From Alphaproteobacteria bacterium (lineage in GTDB: Bacteria; Pseudomonadota; Alphaproteobacteria; Reyranellales; Reyranellaceae), in the NCBI GenBank assembly GCA_016870115.1, contig VGCH01000007.1, positions 62,001 through 126,000 of the forward strand: a stretch of 64,000 nt of DNA. The letters are read 5' to 3'. Below the pieces are notes generated by a model. The model searched no databases. It had not been told where the DNA came from and saw only the letters and a list, made by a program, of their open reading frames with translations. Within the stretch, counting starts at the first letter, position 1. The number at the start of each line of letters is the position of its first letter. Positions 1 to 7,951 of this stretch are shown in pieces. Both the position numbers and the translations under genes were made by a program.

Positions 1-1
1 G

Positions 2-412
2 GACGAACCGGACGCCGTGCGCGCGACGCCGGAGACCCTGGCGCGCGACGGATTCGTGGCTAACCCGCAGTTCGGCGCGGTGATCGCCGAGCGCGGCGCG
101 ACGGCGGTCGGCTTCGCCCTGTTCACGTTCAACTACTCGGTGTGGAGCGGTGCGCGCGGCATCTTCGTCGAGGATATCTGGGTCGAGCCGGCGGAGCGTC
201 GTGGCGGTGTCGCACGGGCGTTGCTGGCGGCGCTCGCCCGCGCCTGCGCCGCTCGCGGCTACAAGCGCATCGATCTCAATGTGCTCGACTGGAACAGTGC
301 CCGCGGCTTCTACGAAACGCTCGGCTTTCGCTGGATCCGAAACTGGCTCCCGTATCGTCTTGAGGGCGAATCGCTGATGCGACTGGCCGAGATCACTTCT
401 TCGCAAGACTGA
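2..412 (+). CDS. GNAT family N-acetyltransferase, 5'-truncated
   Basis: Transfers acetyl from acetyl-CoA to an amine of unknown identity. The reading frame is open to the left edge of the window, so the N-terminus is missing. A GTG at 17 could start translation, but too little would precede the core fold. Visible are the acetyl-CoA pyrophosphate loop RRGGVA (about visible residues 66-71) after the beta-strand VEDIWVEP, and the C-terminal N-S-A-R-G-F-Y-E-T-L-G-F segment, whose Tyr (about 104) is the usual general acid in GNATs. The 3' end overlaps the convergent thioesterase gene by 20 bases. The family is clear; the substrate cannot be read. Confidence 0.85.
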   Translation, partial: DEPDAVRATPETLARDGFVANPQFGAVIAERGATAVGFALFTFNYSVWSGARGIFVEDIWVEPAERRGGVARALLAALARACAARGYKRIDLNVLDWNSARGFYETLGFRWIRNWLPYRLEGESLMRLAEITSSQD

Positions 413-938
413 TCGTTCGTCCGGCCTTGGCCGGCTTCGCGAGGGCGTGGTGCGTCGCCCAGATCGCGTCGAGGCGTTGGCGAGCCCAATCAGGCCACGG
501 TGCCGAGCGGCGGCTGGCATGGTCGATGTTGATCACGACCGTCTCGTTCGTCGCCGCGAGATAGTTCAGTTCGGCATGATGCATCTCGTGAAAGAGGTGC
601 ACGCGTTTGGCGTCGCGGTCGAGCAGCTGTGTTGTAAAGCGCATCGGCGCGTCCTGGCGCATCTCTCGGTCGTAGGTCACGTGCGTTTCCAGCACGAACG
701 TCATGCCGTGCTTGCCGTCCACGTAGGATCGGCCCAATCCCATGTTCCGCATGAACGCGCCTGAGGCCTGGTCGAAGGCGGCGACGTAGAAGGCGACGTT
801 CATGTGACCGTTCCAATCGACCCACTCCGGCAGCACTCGTGCGCGGTGAACCGCAAGCGGTGCGTCGAGGACCAGTTCAGGCAGCGGATAGGGTGCCGTC
901 GCGGTGGATTCCGTCATGGCGGGGGCAGGCATTTTCAT
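393..938 (-). CDS. Acyl-CoA thioesterase, hotdog fold (4HBT-like)
   Basis: A 181-residue single-hotdog protein predicted to hydrolyse an acyl-CoA thioester. The motif VDWNGHMN (Asp41, His45, Asn47) on the first strand is typical of the thioesterase group related to 4-hydroxybenzoyl-CoA thioesterase and FcbC. It is followed by strands matching the double-hotdog dimer core. The ATG at 938 is chosen. A longer in-frame start at 1016 would run across the start of the divergent SDR gene and adds a non-homologous leader. ATGs at 932 and 917 are also possible. The neighbourhood is rich in CoA-thioester enzymes, but this gene stands alone on its strand. Confidence 0.8.
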   Translation of the reverse strand: MKMPAPAMTESTATAPYPLPELVLDAPLAVHRARVLPEWVDWNGHMNVAFYVAAFDQASGAFMRNMGLGRSYVDGKHGMTFVLETHVTYDREMRQDAPMRFTTQLLDRDAKRVHLFHEMHHAELNYLAATNETVVINIDHASRRSAPWPDWARQRLDAIWATHHALAKPAKAGRTISLAKK

Positions 939-999
939 GCGGCGGACCGTAGCGAAACCGGCAGGTGCGGGGCAAGGTCGGCTCAAGAGAGGTGACGCG

Positions 1000-1743
1000 A
1001 TGCAGAAAATGACCAAGGCGCTTGTAATCGGGGTCGGCGCTGAGCGTGGTCTCGGCGCCGCGGCTTGCCGCCGGTTCGCGCGGGAAGGACATCACGTGAT
1101 CGTCGCGGGCCGCACGCGCGCGAAGCTGGATGCCGTGGTGCAGACGATCGTCGCGGCCGGGGGCAGCGCATCGGCCGCTGTCGTCGATGCAACCAACGAA
1201 CGCGCGGTCATCGAGTTGTGGGACGAGGCGATGGCCGACGATGAAGCCGGCGCGCCCGCCGAGATCGCGGTCTTCAATGTCGGCAACAACATGTCGGGCG
1301 ACCTGCGCGAGATGACGGCGGCCTATTTTGAGGAAGCCTGGCGCCTGGCCTGCTTCGCGGGCTTTCTCTTCGGCCGGGAGGCGGCGCGGCGATTGGCGCC
1401 GCTGGGACGCGGCACCGTGATCTTCACCGGCGCCTCGGCCTCGATGCGCGGCCGGCCCCGCTTCGCCGCCTTTGCTGCCGCCAAGGGCGGGTTGCGCCTT
1501 CTTGTGCAGGCCATGGCGCGCGAGTTTGGGCCCATGGGTATTCATGTCGCTCATGTCATCGTGGATGGCGGAATCGACGGCGAACGGCTGAATACGCGCA
1601 ACCCGACGGCCCGCGACCGCTTGGGTCCCGATGGCTTGCTCGACCCGGACGCCATCGCCGAGACCTACTGGCACCTCCATCGACAGCATCGCAGCGCCTG
1701 GACCCATGAACTGGACGTGCGCCCGTTCAAGGAGACGTTCTGA
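1000..1743 (+). CDS. Atypical short-chain dehydrogenase/reductase with Phe for catalytic Tyr
   Basis: A 247-residue Rossmann-fold SDR. The nucleotide-binding loop G-A-E-R-G-L-G (13-19) fits GxxxGxG, and Ser146 lies in FTGASAS. At the YxxxK position the sequence reads F-A-A-A-K (Phe158, Lys162), so the catalytic tyrosine is absent. Either the chemistry is altered or the protein binds without reducing. The start ATG follows AGAGG at a normal distance; longer in-frame starts would overlap the divergent thioesterase. The gene ends directly against the convergent hydrolase. By style it resembles a known group of SDRs with the HVAHVIVDG segment, but the function is not known. Confidence 0.8.
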   Translation: MQKMTKALVIGVGAERGLGAAACRRFAREGHHVIVAGRTRAKLDAVVQTIVAAGGSASAAVVDATNERAVIELWDEAMADDEAGAPAEIAVFNVGNNMSGDLREMTAAYFEEAWRLACFAGFLFGREAARRLAPLGRGTVIFTGASASMRGRPRFAAFAAAKGGLRLLVQAMAREFGPMGIHVAHVIVDGGIDGERLNTRNPTARDRLGPDGLLDPDAIAETYWHLHRQHRSAWTHELDVRPFKETF

Positions 1744-2493
1744 TCAGGGAATCTCGAGGAGTTCGCGGGCCACGAGATCCGGGGCGGACAGGATGCAATT
1801 GTGGCCGGCGGCGATGGGCCGGAACCTGACGCCAGGCATTGAAGCTGCCCGTTCGTGATTGCCGGCGGAGACCGGGTAACGCGGGCTGGTACAGGCGACG
1901 TAGGTCATGGGCAGACCGTTGCCCGGCGGATGCGCGAGAGCGATTGGGTCGGTGTAGCAGCGCAGCGGATGGGGTGTGAGCTGTCGGTGCGTCCAGATCG
2001 CGAGATCCGGATCGTCGATGATCAGGCTGCCCGGTGGCGCGAAGGGCAGCACGGGAACGTCGCCGACGTGCGTCACGAGCTTCCGCCGCTTGGCGACGAT
2101 GTGTTCGGGGATACGGCCGAAGATCGACTGGCCGTCGCGCGCGAAGCCACCGTCCAGGATCACCAGGTGAGCCAGCCGTTCCGCGACACGGTCGGCGACG
2201 AGTTGGGTGATCAGGCTCCCGAAACTGTGGCCGACCAGGATGACCTCGCGCAGGTCTTCACGCTCGAGGCGGTCCACGACATCGTCCCGCATCGCCTCGT
2301 TGCCGATGGCGGTCGACAGTTCGCCCGCGCGCTCACCCACGCCGGGCAGCGCCCATGCCTCGGCCGTCCGTCCTGCCGCACGCAATCGCTGAACCACGAA
2401 CTGCCATGTCCAGGCGCCCATCCAGGCTCCGGGGAGCAGGACGAAAGGCCGGTGATCGGGGGCGCCCTCGGACGCCGGCGCAGGTCCGGTCAC
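1744..2493 (-). CDS. Alpha/beta hydrolase (esterase-like)
   Basis: A 249-residue soluble alpha/beta hydrolase. The oxyanion region is FVLLPGAWMG, the nucleophile elbow is G-H-S-F-G (Ser about 94), and the C-terminal catalytic His is in AAGHNC. The short lid and overall size match the EstC/salicylate-esterase-like group that cleaves small esters. Translation starts at a GTG whose G-T-G-A overlaps the stop of the upstream ankyrin gene (stop 2490-2492), so the two are translationally coupled. The 3' end abuts the convergent SDR. The substrate cannot be inferred. Confidence 0.8.
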   Translation of the reverse strand: MTGPAPASEGAPDHRPFVLLPGAWMGAWTWQFVVQRLRAAGRTAEAWALPGVGERAGELSTAIGNEAMRDDVVDRLEREDLREVILVGHSFGSLITQLVADRVAERLAHLVILDGGFARDGQSIFGRIPEHIVAKRRKLVTHVGDVPVLPFAPPGSLIIDDPDLAIWTHRQLTPHPLRCYTDPIALAHPPGNGLPMTYVACTSPRYPVSAGNHERAASMPGVRFRPIAAGHNCILSAPDLVARELLEIP

Positions 2494-3155
2494 CGGCCGC
2501 CTGCGCTCTCAAGAACCGTCGCCATCTCGCGCTGACCGCGCTGACGGGCATGCTGCAACGGTGTGACGCCCTGGTGGTCGGCGAGGTTCACGCCGGCGCC
2601 CCGCGCGAGCAACAGGCGCGCGATCTCAAGATGGGCCGGCCCGCCATCGCCCAGGATCACCGTCTCCAGCAAGGCCGTCCATCCGAGGCGATTGTAGTGG
2701 TCGACGTCGATCGACGTCTTCAGAAGCTCGCGCACGGTCTCGACATGGCCGTAGTGGCAGGCCGGGATGAGCGCTGTTCCGCCGAAGCGGTTGGTGCTCT
2801 TGAGGTTAGCGCCGGCTGCCAGAGTCATGCGCAGGATCTCCAGATGACCACGCGCACCCGCGAGCAGGTAGGCACTGTTCAACATCTGGTCCTGAGTGTT
2901 CACGTCGGCGCCGGCGGCGATCAGGATCCGAGCGACGTCGGGCTTGTTGGCATAGGTGGCGGTCAGAAGCGCTGTTCGCCCTTGCGCGTCCTGCGACCGC
3001 ACACTCGCACCGTCCGCGAGCAGACGTCTCACGGCTGCCGCGTCGCCGCGCTCCGCGGCTGCGAGCAGTGTGCGATCAATTTCGCGGAGCGCGGTCTGCG
3101 CATGTGCCGCGCAGGAAATCGCGAGAGCCTCAACCAGAGTCGCCAGTCTATGCAT
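2490..3155 (-). CDS. Secreted ankyrin-repeat protein
   Basis: A 221-residue protein with an N-terminal signal peptide (MHRLATLVEALAISCAAHAQ, cleavage likely after AHA). It is followed by about five ankyrin repeats covering the remainder, recognisable by D-x-x-G-x-T-A-L and A-x-x-x-G-H-x-E/D-I/V-V blocks such as GRTALLTAT and GVTPLQHAR. Ankyrin repeats mediate protein binding, and export to the periplasm is predicted. ATG 3155 is chosen because it gives the signal peptide; the longer frame to 3296 has no homologous look. It is coupled by GTGA to the downstream hydrolase, which suggests co-expression. The binding partner is unknown. Confidence 0.8.
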   Translation of the reverse strand: MHRLATLVEALAISCAAHAQTALREIDRTLLAAAERGDAAAVRRLLADGASVRSQDAQGRTALLTATYANKPDVARILIAAGADVNTQDQMLNSAYLLAGARGHLEILRMTLAAGANLKSTNRFGGTALIPACHYGHVETVRELLKTSIDVDHYNRLGWTALLETVILGDGGPAHLEIARLLLARGAGVNLADHQGVTPLQHARQRGQREMATVLESAGGR

Positions 3156-3211
3156 CCGTTTCACGTCCCCCAACGTGCGTGCTACGCTGCCCCAACAGCA
3201 AGGGAATTGCC

Positions 3212-4237
3212 ATGACTGCGATGAATCGACGGGTGCTTCTGAAGTCGCGCCCGAGCGGCGAGCCGACTGTCGCCAATTTCGAGATTTCCGACGCACCGAT
3301 CCCGGAGCCCAAGGAGGGAGAGTATCTCTCCCGGACGATCTGGATGTCGCTCGACCCCTACATGCGCGGTCGCATGGACGACGCCAAGGGCTACGCCGCC
3401 AACGTCAATCTCGGCGACCCGATGGTCGGCGGAACGGTCGGGCAGGTGCTGAAGTCGCGCAATCCCAAGTTCAAGGAAGGCGACTATATCGCCGAGTTCT
3501 CCGGCTGGCAGAGCCACGCGGTTTCCAATGGCGCCGGCGTGATGAAGCTCGATCCGGCGGCCGCGCCGATCTCCACGGCGCTGTCGGTCGTCGGCATGCC
3601 CGGCATGACCGCGTGGTGGGGACTGATGCAGATCGGCAAGCCGAAGGCTGGCGAGACCGTTGTGGTTTCGGCCGCGTCCGGCGCGGTCGGATCGGTGGTC
3701 GGCCAACTCGCGCGGTTGCGGGGCTGCCGCGCCGTCGGGATCGCCGGGGGCAAGGACAAGTGCGACTACGTCGTCAAGGAACTGGGATTCGATGCCTGCA
3801 TCGACTACCGCGCCGAGGGGACGAACCTGTTCAAGGCGATTCGCGCGGCGTGCCCGAAAGGCATCGACATTTATTTCGAGAATGTCGGCGGCGCGGTTCA
3901 GGCTGCGATCCTGCCTCAGATGAATGATTTCGGCCGCATCCCGCTCTGCGGGCTGATCTCGCAATACAACGCCACTGCGATGAGCCCGGGCCCCGATTGG
4001 CGGCTCCTGCTGATCAAGCGGCTGACAGTGTCGGGCTTTATCGTGTCCGACCACTTCACCACCATGGGCGAGTTCTGGAAGGAAGTGCCGGCCGCGGTGC
4101 GGGGCGGCCAGATCAAGTACCGCGAGGATATCGTCAAGGGTATCGACAACGCGCCGGAGGCGTTCATCGGCCTGCTCAAGGGCCGCAATTTCGGCAAGCT
4201 GCTCATCCAGGTGGGTGACGACCCCACCCGCAAGTGA
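3212..4237 (+). CDS. NADP-dependent medium-chain oxidoreductase (PTGR/curcumin reductase-like)
   Basis: A 341-residue zinc-free MDR-family enzyme of the leukotriene-B4 12-hydroxydehydrogenase/prostaglandin reductase type. These reduce alpha,beta-unsaturated ketones or aldehydes with NADPH. Evidence is the N-terminal SLDPYMRGRM signature (about residues 47-56), the Rossmann loop VVSAASGAVGSVVGQLA (about 150-166), and FENVGG in the cofactor domain. No zinc-ligand cysteine cluster is present. ATG 3212 follows AAGGGA. It is divergent from the ankyrin gene. The NUDIX gene begins 19 bases downstream on the same strand, so the two probably form one transcript. Confidence 0.9.
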   Translation: MTAMNRRVLLKSRPSGEPTVANFEISDAPIPEPKEGEYLSRTIWMSLDPYMRGRMDDAKGYAANVNLGDPMVGGTVGQVLKSRNPKFKEGDYIAEFSGWQSHAVSNGAGVMKLDPAAAPISTALSVVGMPGMTAWWGLMQIGKPKAGETVVVSAASGAVGSVVGQLARLRGCRAVGIAGGKDKCDYVVKELGFDACIDYRAEGTNLFKAIRAACPKGIDIYFENVGGAVQAAILPQMNDFGRIPLCGLISQYNATAMSPGPDWRLLLIKRLTVSGFIVSDHFTTMGEFWKEVPAAVRGGQIKYREDIVKGIDNAPEAFIGLLKGRNFGKLLIQVGDDPTRK

Positions 4238-4256
4238 CGGAAAGAGAACAAACGAC

Positions 4257-5108
4257 ATGACCGACAAGGACAAGAAGGCGCCGGCACCGGCGCGTCCCGC
4301 CACCACCGTGCTGCTGCTGCGGCCCAGCCGCCGTGCTGACCCGGCGTCGGCACTCGAGGTCTTCATGGTGGTGCGCCATCAGCAGATCGACTCCTTTTCG
4401 GGCGCGCTCGTGTTTCCCGGCGGCAAGCTCGAGGACGCCGACGGCGCGGCCGCTTTGCGCGGGCGCTGCACCGGCGCCGCGGCGCTCTCCGACTCCGAAC
4501 TGGCGTTTCGGGTGGCGGGCGTCCGGGAGGCATTTGAAGAGTGCGGGATCCTGCTCGCGCGCCGGCGCGGCGAGGCGGACCTGATCGCGGCGGCGGCCCT
4601 GAAACCGATCGAGGCCCGCTGGCGCGAGAAGCTCGCGAAGGACGAGGCCAGCATCGTCGATCTGGTCGAGGCCGAGAACCTCGACCTCGCCACCGATCTC
4701 ATGGTGCCGTTCGCGCACTGGATCACACCCACCTTCGTCCCCAAGCGCTTCGACACCTGGTTCTTCGTCGCCTCCGCGCCCATCGACCAGGTGGCGTTGC
4801 ATGACGGCAGCGAGTCCGTGGATTCGGTGTGGATCGGCGCCCAGCAGGCGATCGACGAAGCGGGGGCGGGCAAGCGGACGCTTGTGCATGCCACCCTCAA
4901 GAACCTGCAACTGCTGTCGGAGGGCGTGACCGTCGACGGTGCCCTGGCGCAGGCGCGCGCCCGCAAGGTCGTGACGGTCCAGCCCTGGGTCGAGGTCAGG
5001 GACAACAAGCGGTTCCTGCACATTCCCGCGGATGCCGGCTATCACACGCCGGTGCGCGAGATGACTTGGGACGCCGGGCAGAACGCCGTTCCGCAGACTG
5101 GAAGATAG
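4257..5108 (+). CDS. NUDIX hydrolase, NUDT19 (RP2p)-like, probable CoA diphosphatase
   Basis: A 283-residue NUDIX protein. The Nudix box is split: the glycine part (FPGGKLEDAD, about residues 63-72) is separated by an insertion of about 25 residues from the catalytic REAFEECGIL helix (about 99-108). An interrupted box is a known feature of the NUDT19 group, whose characterised members cleave CoA and acyl-CoA to 3',5'-ADP and phosphopantetheine species. ATG 4257 is used; a GTG in frame at 4215 would overlap the MDR gene. It stands directly upstream of the HMGCS-fold/thiolase locus, so a role in CoA homeostasis there is an attractive inference. Confidence 0.8.
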   Translation: MTDKDKKAPAPARPATTVLLLRPSRRADPASALEVFMVVRHQQIDSFSGALVFPGGKLEDADGAAALRGRCTGAAALSDSELAFRVAGVREAFEECGILLARRRGEADLIAAAALKPIEARWREKLAKDEASIVDLVEAENLDLATDLMVPFAHWITPTFVPKRFDTWFFVASAPIDQVALHDGSESVDSVWIGAQQAIDEAGAGKRTLVHATLKNLQLLSEGVTVDGALAQARARKVVTVQPWVEVRDNKRFLHIPADAGYHTPVREMTWDAGQNAVPQTGR

Positions 5109-5147
5109 GCCCGCATCGCGGCCCGCCCATACCGAAAACCGCCTCGC

Positions 5148-5166
5148 GCGCGCCGAGGTGGCGCGC
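5148..5166. repeat. GC-rich hairpin downstream of the NUDIX gene
   Basis: Perfect 7-base arms GCGCGCC (5148-5154) and GGCGCGC (5160-5166) with loop GAGGT. There is no T-run after it, so it is at best a weak or Rho-assisted terminator. It sits just before the palindromic operator-like site upstream of the next operon. Confidence 0.4.
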
Positions 5167-5176
5167 TATGTACGCC

Positions 5177-5190
5177 TGAACGAGCGTTCA
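5177..5190. promoter_or_regulatory. Perfect palindrome TGAACG-AG-CGTTCA, TetR-type operator candidate
   Basis: The 14-base site has identical 6-base arms around a 2-base centre. It lies 40 bases before the start of the HMGCS-fold/DUF35 gene, where an operator would be expected. Palindromes with an AACG..CGTT core are common TetR-family operators at fatty-acid and acyl-CoA genes. No TetR gene lies next to it; the only TetR in the window is at 38368. The assignment rests on symmetry and position only. Confidence 0.55.
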
Positions 5191-5230
5191 TAACCTGGCG
5201 CCGCCGGGCTTGAGGGAGGTCTGGAACAAG

Positions 5231-6673
5231 ATGGTCGGAATTGTCGCCTATGGGGCCTACGTGCCGCGCCTGCGGCTCAGCCGGCAGGCTGTCTATGACG
5301 CCAACAAGTGGTTCGCTGGCGGCCTGCGCGGCCTCGCCAAGGGCGAGCGCTCGATGGCCAACTGGGATGAGGACTCCATCACCATGGCCGTCGAGGCGTC
5401 GCGCGACTGCCTCACCAGCCACAAGGCCGAGGACGTCCGCCAGATTTACTTCGCCTCGACGACGCACCCCTTCAAGGATCGGCAGAACGCCGGCGTGATC
5501 GGGACCGCGCTCAACGTCGAGCAGGATCTGATGGCCTCGGATGTCGGCGGCTCGCAGAAGGCGGGCACCTCGGCACTCATCGCCGGCCTCAACGCCTCAC
5601 GTGGCGGCCGCAGCTCGCTGGTCGCGGCGGCGGACAAACGGATGACCCGCGTGGCGTCCGCGAACGAACTCAACTACGGCGACGGGGCGGCAGCCCTGCT
5701 GTGCGGTACCGAGAACGTCGTGGCCAAGCTGGTCGGCCACCATTCGGTATCGATGGACTTCGTCGACCATTTCCGCGGCGACGAGAGCGACTTCGACTAT
5801 GGTTGGGAGGAGCGCTGGATCCGCGACGAGGGCTACACCAAGATCGTGCCCCCCGCCATCAAGGCCGCGCTCGCCGCCTGCAAGCTCAAGGGCGCGGACA
5901 TCACGCACTTCATCATGCCGAGCCTGATGCCGGCGGTGCCCAAGCAGATGGCCAAGATGAGCGGCGTCGGCGAGGGCGCGGTGCGCGACCTGCTGGGCGC
6001 GACGCTCGGCGACACCGGCGCGGCGCATGCCCTGGTGATGCTGGTGGACGCGCTGGAGAACGCCAAGGCGGGCGACCGCATCATGGTCGTGGCCTTCGGC
6101 CAGGGCGTCGACGTGCTGGTGTTCGAGGCGACGGAGGCGCTCGCCAAGCTGCCGAAGCGTCGCGGCGTCAGCGGCTGGATGGCACGGCGGAAGGAAGAGA
6201 AGAACTACATGAAGTTCCTCGCCTTCAACGAGATGCTGCCGATCGACAAGGGTATGCGCGCGGAGTTCGACAAAAAGACCGCCCTCAGCATCCTGTGGCG
6301 CAAGCGCGACATGATCTACGGCCTGGTCGGCGGCAAGTGCCGCGTCTGCGGCACCGTCCAGTTCCCGCGAAGCCAGGTTTGCGTCAATCCGAACTGCCAT
6401 GCGGTGGACAGCCAGGACCCCTACAACATGTCCGGGCTCGAAGCGTCGGTCATGTCGTTTACCGCCGACGCGCTCACCTATTCGCCGGACCCGCCGGCCT
6501 ACTACGGGATGATCACGTTTCCCGAGGGCGGGCGGTTCATGGCGGACTTCACCGACAGCGATAAGGAGCAGGTCAAGGTCGGCGCCAAGATGCGCATGAC
6601 CTTCCGGGTCCGCGACAACGACCAGATGCGCGGCGGCTTCAAGCGGTACTTCTGGAAGGCGGCGCCTGCCTGA
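5231..6673 (+). CDS. HMG-CoA-synthase-fold protein fused to DUF35 Zn-ribbon/OB domain, catalytic residues replaced
   Basis: A 480-residue fusion. Residues 1-305 match archaeal-type HMG-CoA synthase (MVGIVAYGAYVPR start, GDGAAALL, MVVAFGQG). Residues about 340-475 are a DUF35 domain with Zn-ribbon cysteines 370, 373, 384 and 389 followed by an OB fold. Aligned by eye to archaeal HMGCS, the catalytic Glu-Cys-His become Thr77 (FASTTHP), Gln109 (GSQKAGT) and about Met229. The HMGCS half is therefore probably structural or has other chemistry. Archaeal HMGCS/ACAT/DUF35 and Pseudomonas PhlACB place these domains in one complex with a thiolase, and a thiolase follows here. ATG 5231 follows AGGGAGGT. 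The substrate is unknown. Confidence 0.85.
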   Translation: MVGIVAYGAYVPRLRLSRQAVYDANKWFAGGLRGLAKGERSMANWDEDSITMAVEASRDCLTSHKAEDVRQIYFASTTHPFKDRQNAGVIGTALNVEQDLMASDVGGSQKAGTSALIAGLNASRGGRSSLVAAADKRMTRVASANELNYGDGAAALLCGTENVVAKLVGHHSVSMDFVDHFRGDESDFDYGWEERWIRDEGYTKIVPPAIKAALAACKLKGADITHFIMPSLMPAVPKQMAKMSGVGEGAVRDLLGATLGDTGAAHALVMLVDALENAKAGDRIMVVAFGQGVDVLVFEATEALAKLPKRRGVSGWMARRKEEKNYMKFLAFNEMLPIDKGMRAEFDKKTALSILWRKRDMIYGLVGGKCRVCGTVQFPRSQVCVNPNCHAVDSQDPYNMSGLEASVMSFTADALTYSPDPPAYYGMITFPEGGRFMADFTDSDKEQVKVGAKMRMTFRVRDNDQMRGGFKRYFWKAAPA

Positions 6674-6736
6674 CGGCCGTCGTCTTCCACTGTTCAAAGG
6701 GTTAAACTCGCGACACTCGCACCAAGGAGACCGACC

Positions 6737-7936
6737 ATGGCTCGCGGAATCAAGGACAAGGTGGCGATTCTCGGAATGGGTTGCTCGAAGTTCGGCGAAC
6801 GCTGGGACAGCGGCGCCGAAGAGCTGATGCTGGAAGCCTACAAGGAGGCGATCGCCGATGCCGGCATCGACTCCAAGCAGATCAACGCCGCGTGGTTTTC
6901 GACCGCGATCGACGAGGTCCATGTCGGCAAGTCCGGCATTCCGCTCAGCACGACGCTGCGACTGCCCAACATTCCCGTGACGCACGTCGAGAACATGTGC
7001 GCGTCGGGCACCGAGGCGTTCCGCGGCGCCTGCTACGCGGTGGCGTCGGGCGCCGCCGATTTCGCGCTGGCGTTGGGCGTCGAGAAGCTGAAGGACACGG
7101 GCTACGGCGGCCTCCCCGGCGGCCGCGGCGCGCCGCTGCAGCAGCTCTGGAACGCCAACGGCACCGCGCCGGGCAACTTCGCCCAGCTCGCGACCGCCTA
7201 CATGGCCGCTCACGGCGTCGGTGGCGACGATCTCAAGCGCGCTATCGGGCATGTGTCTTGGAAGAGCCATCAGAACGGCGCCAAGAACCCCAAGGCCCAC
7301 CTCCAGAAGGCGGTGGAAATGGACACGATCCTGAACGCTCCGATGATCGCCTCGCCGCTCGGCCTCTTCGATTGCTGCGGCGTGAGCGATGGCGCCGCCG
7401 CTGCGATCGTGACCACGCCCGAGATCGCCAAGGCGCTCGGCAAGTCCAACATCGTGAGCGTGAAGGCGCTGCAGCTCTCGGTCTCCAACGGCTCGGAGTC
7501 CGGCCACAACTCGTGGGACGGCAGCTACTTCCACACGACCCGCATCGCCTCGAAGAAGGCCTATGAAGAGGCCGGCATCAAGAACCCGCGCGGCGAGGTC
7601 TCGATGTTCGAGGTGCACGACTGCTTCTCGGTCACCGAACTCGTGACCATGGAGGACCTTCACATCTCCGAGACCGGCAAGGGCTGGAAGGACGTGCTCG
7701 ACGGTTTCTACGATGCCGACGGCAAGATCCCGTGCCAGATCGACGGCGGCCTCAAGTGCTTCGGTCATCCGATCGGCGCCTCGGGCCTGCGGATGCTCTA
7801 CGAGATGTATCTGCAGTTCCAGGGCCGCGCCGGCGCGCGCCAGCTCAAGGACCCTCGCATCGGCATGACCCACAATCTGGGCGGCGCCCCGCGCGAAAAC
7901 GTTTCGAGCGTGGCGATCGTCGGTCGCTTCGAATAG
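6737..7936 (+). CDS. SCP-x/PhlC-type thiolase
   Basis: A 399-residue thiolase-fold enzyme expected to make or break a carbon-carbon bond in an acyl-CoA by Claisen or retro-Claisen chemistry. The nucleophile is Cys88 in VENMCASG, His294 lies in VHDCFSVTEL, and His344 lies in the GHPIGASG loop. The usual C-terminal Cys-Gly-Gly is replaced by NLGG, as in the SCP-x/PhlC group. That group normally works with a DUF35 partner, here likely the domain fused to the gene 63 bases upstream. The start follows AAGGAGA. It is closely similar to the thiolase at 35784. An intrinsic terminator follows directly. Confidence 0.92.
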   Translation: MARGIKDKVAILGMGCSKFGERWDSGAEELMLEAYKEAIADAGIDSKQINAAWFSTAIDEVHVGKSGIPLSTTLRLPNIPVTHVENMCASGTEAFRGACYAVASGAADFALALGVEKLKDTGYGGLPGGRGAPLQQLWNANGTAPGNFAQLATAYMAAHGVGGDDLKRAIGHVSWKSHQNGAKNPKAHLQKAVEMDTILNAPMIASPLGLFDCCGVSDGAAAAIVTTPEIAKALGKSNIVSVKALQLSVSNGSESGHNSWDGSYFHTTRIASKKAYEEAGIKNPRGEVSMFEVHDCFSVTELVTMEDLHISETGKGWKDVLDGFYDADGKIPCQIDGGLKCFGHPIGASGLRMLYEMYLQFQGRAGARQLKDPRIGMTHNLGGAPRENVSSVAIVGRFE

Positions 7937-7951
7937 CGGCGGCTTGTCAGG

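Noticed and set aside
3162-3177. CACGT...ACGTG dyad between the ankyrin and MDR genes
   Set aside because: Only five-base arms with a six-base spacer; no further support.
5597-7873. Long open frame (758 codons) on the minus strand opposite the HMGCS/thiolase genes
   Set aside because: Low-complexity, His/Arg/Ala-rich translation with no domain, mirroring two well-supported genes on the plus strand; a usual artefact of high-GC coding DNA.
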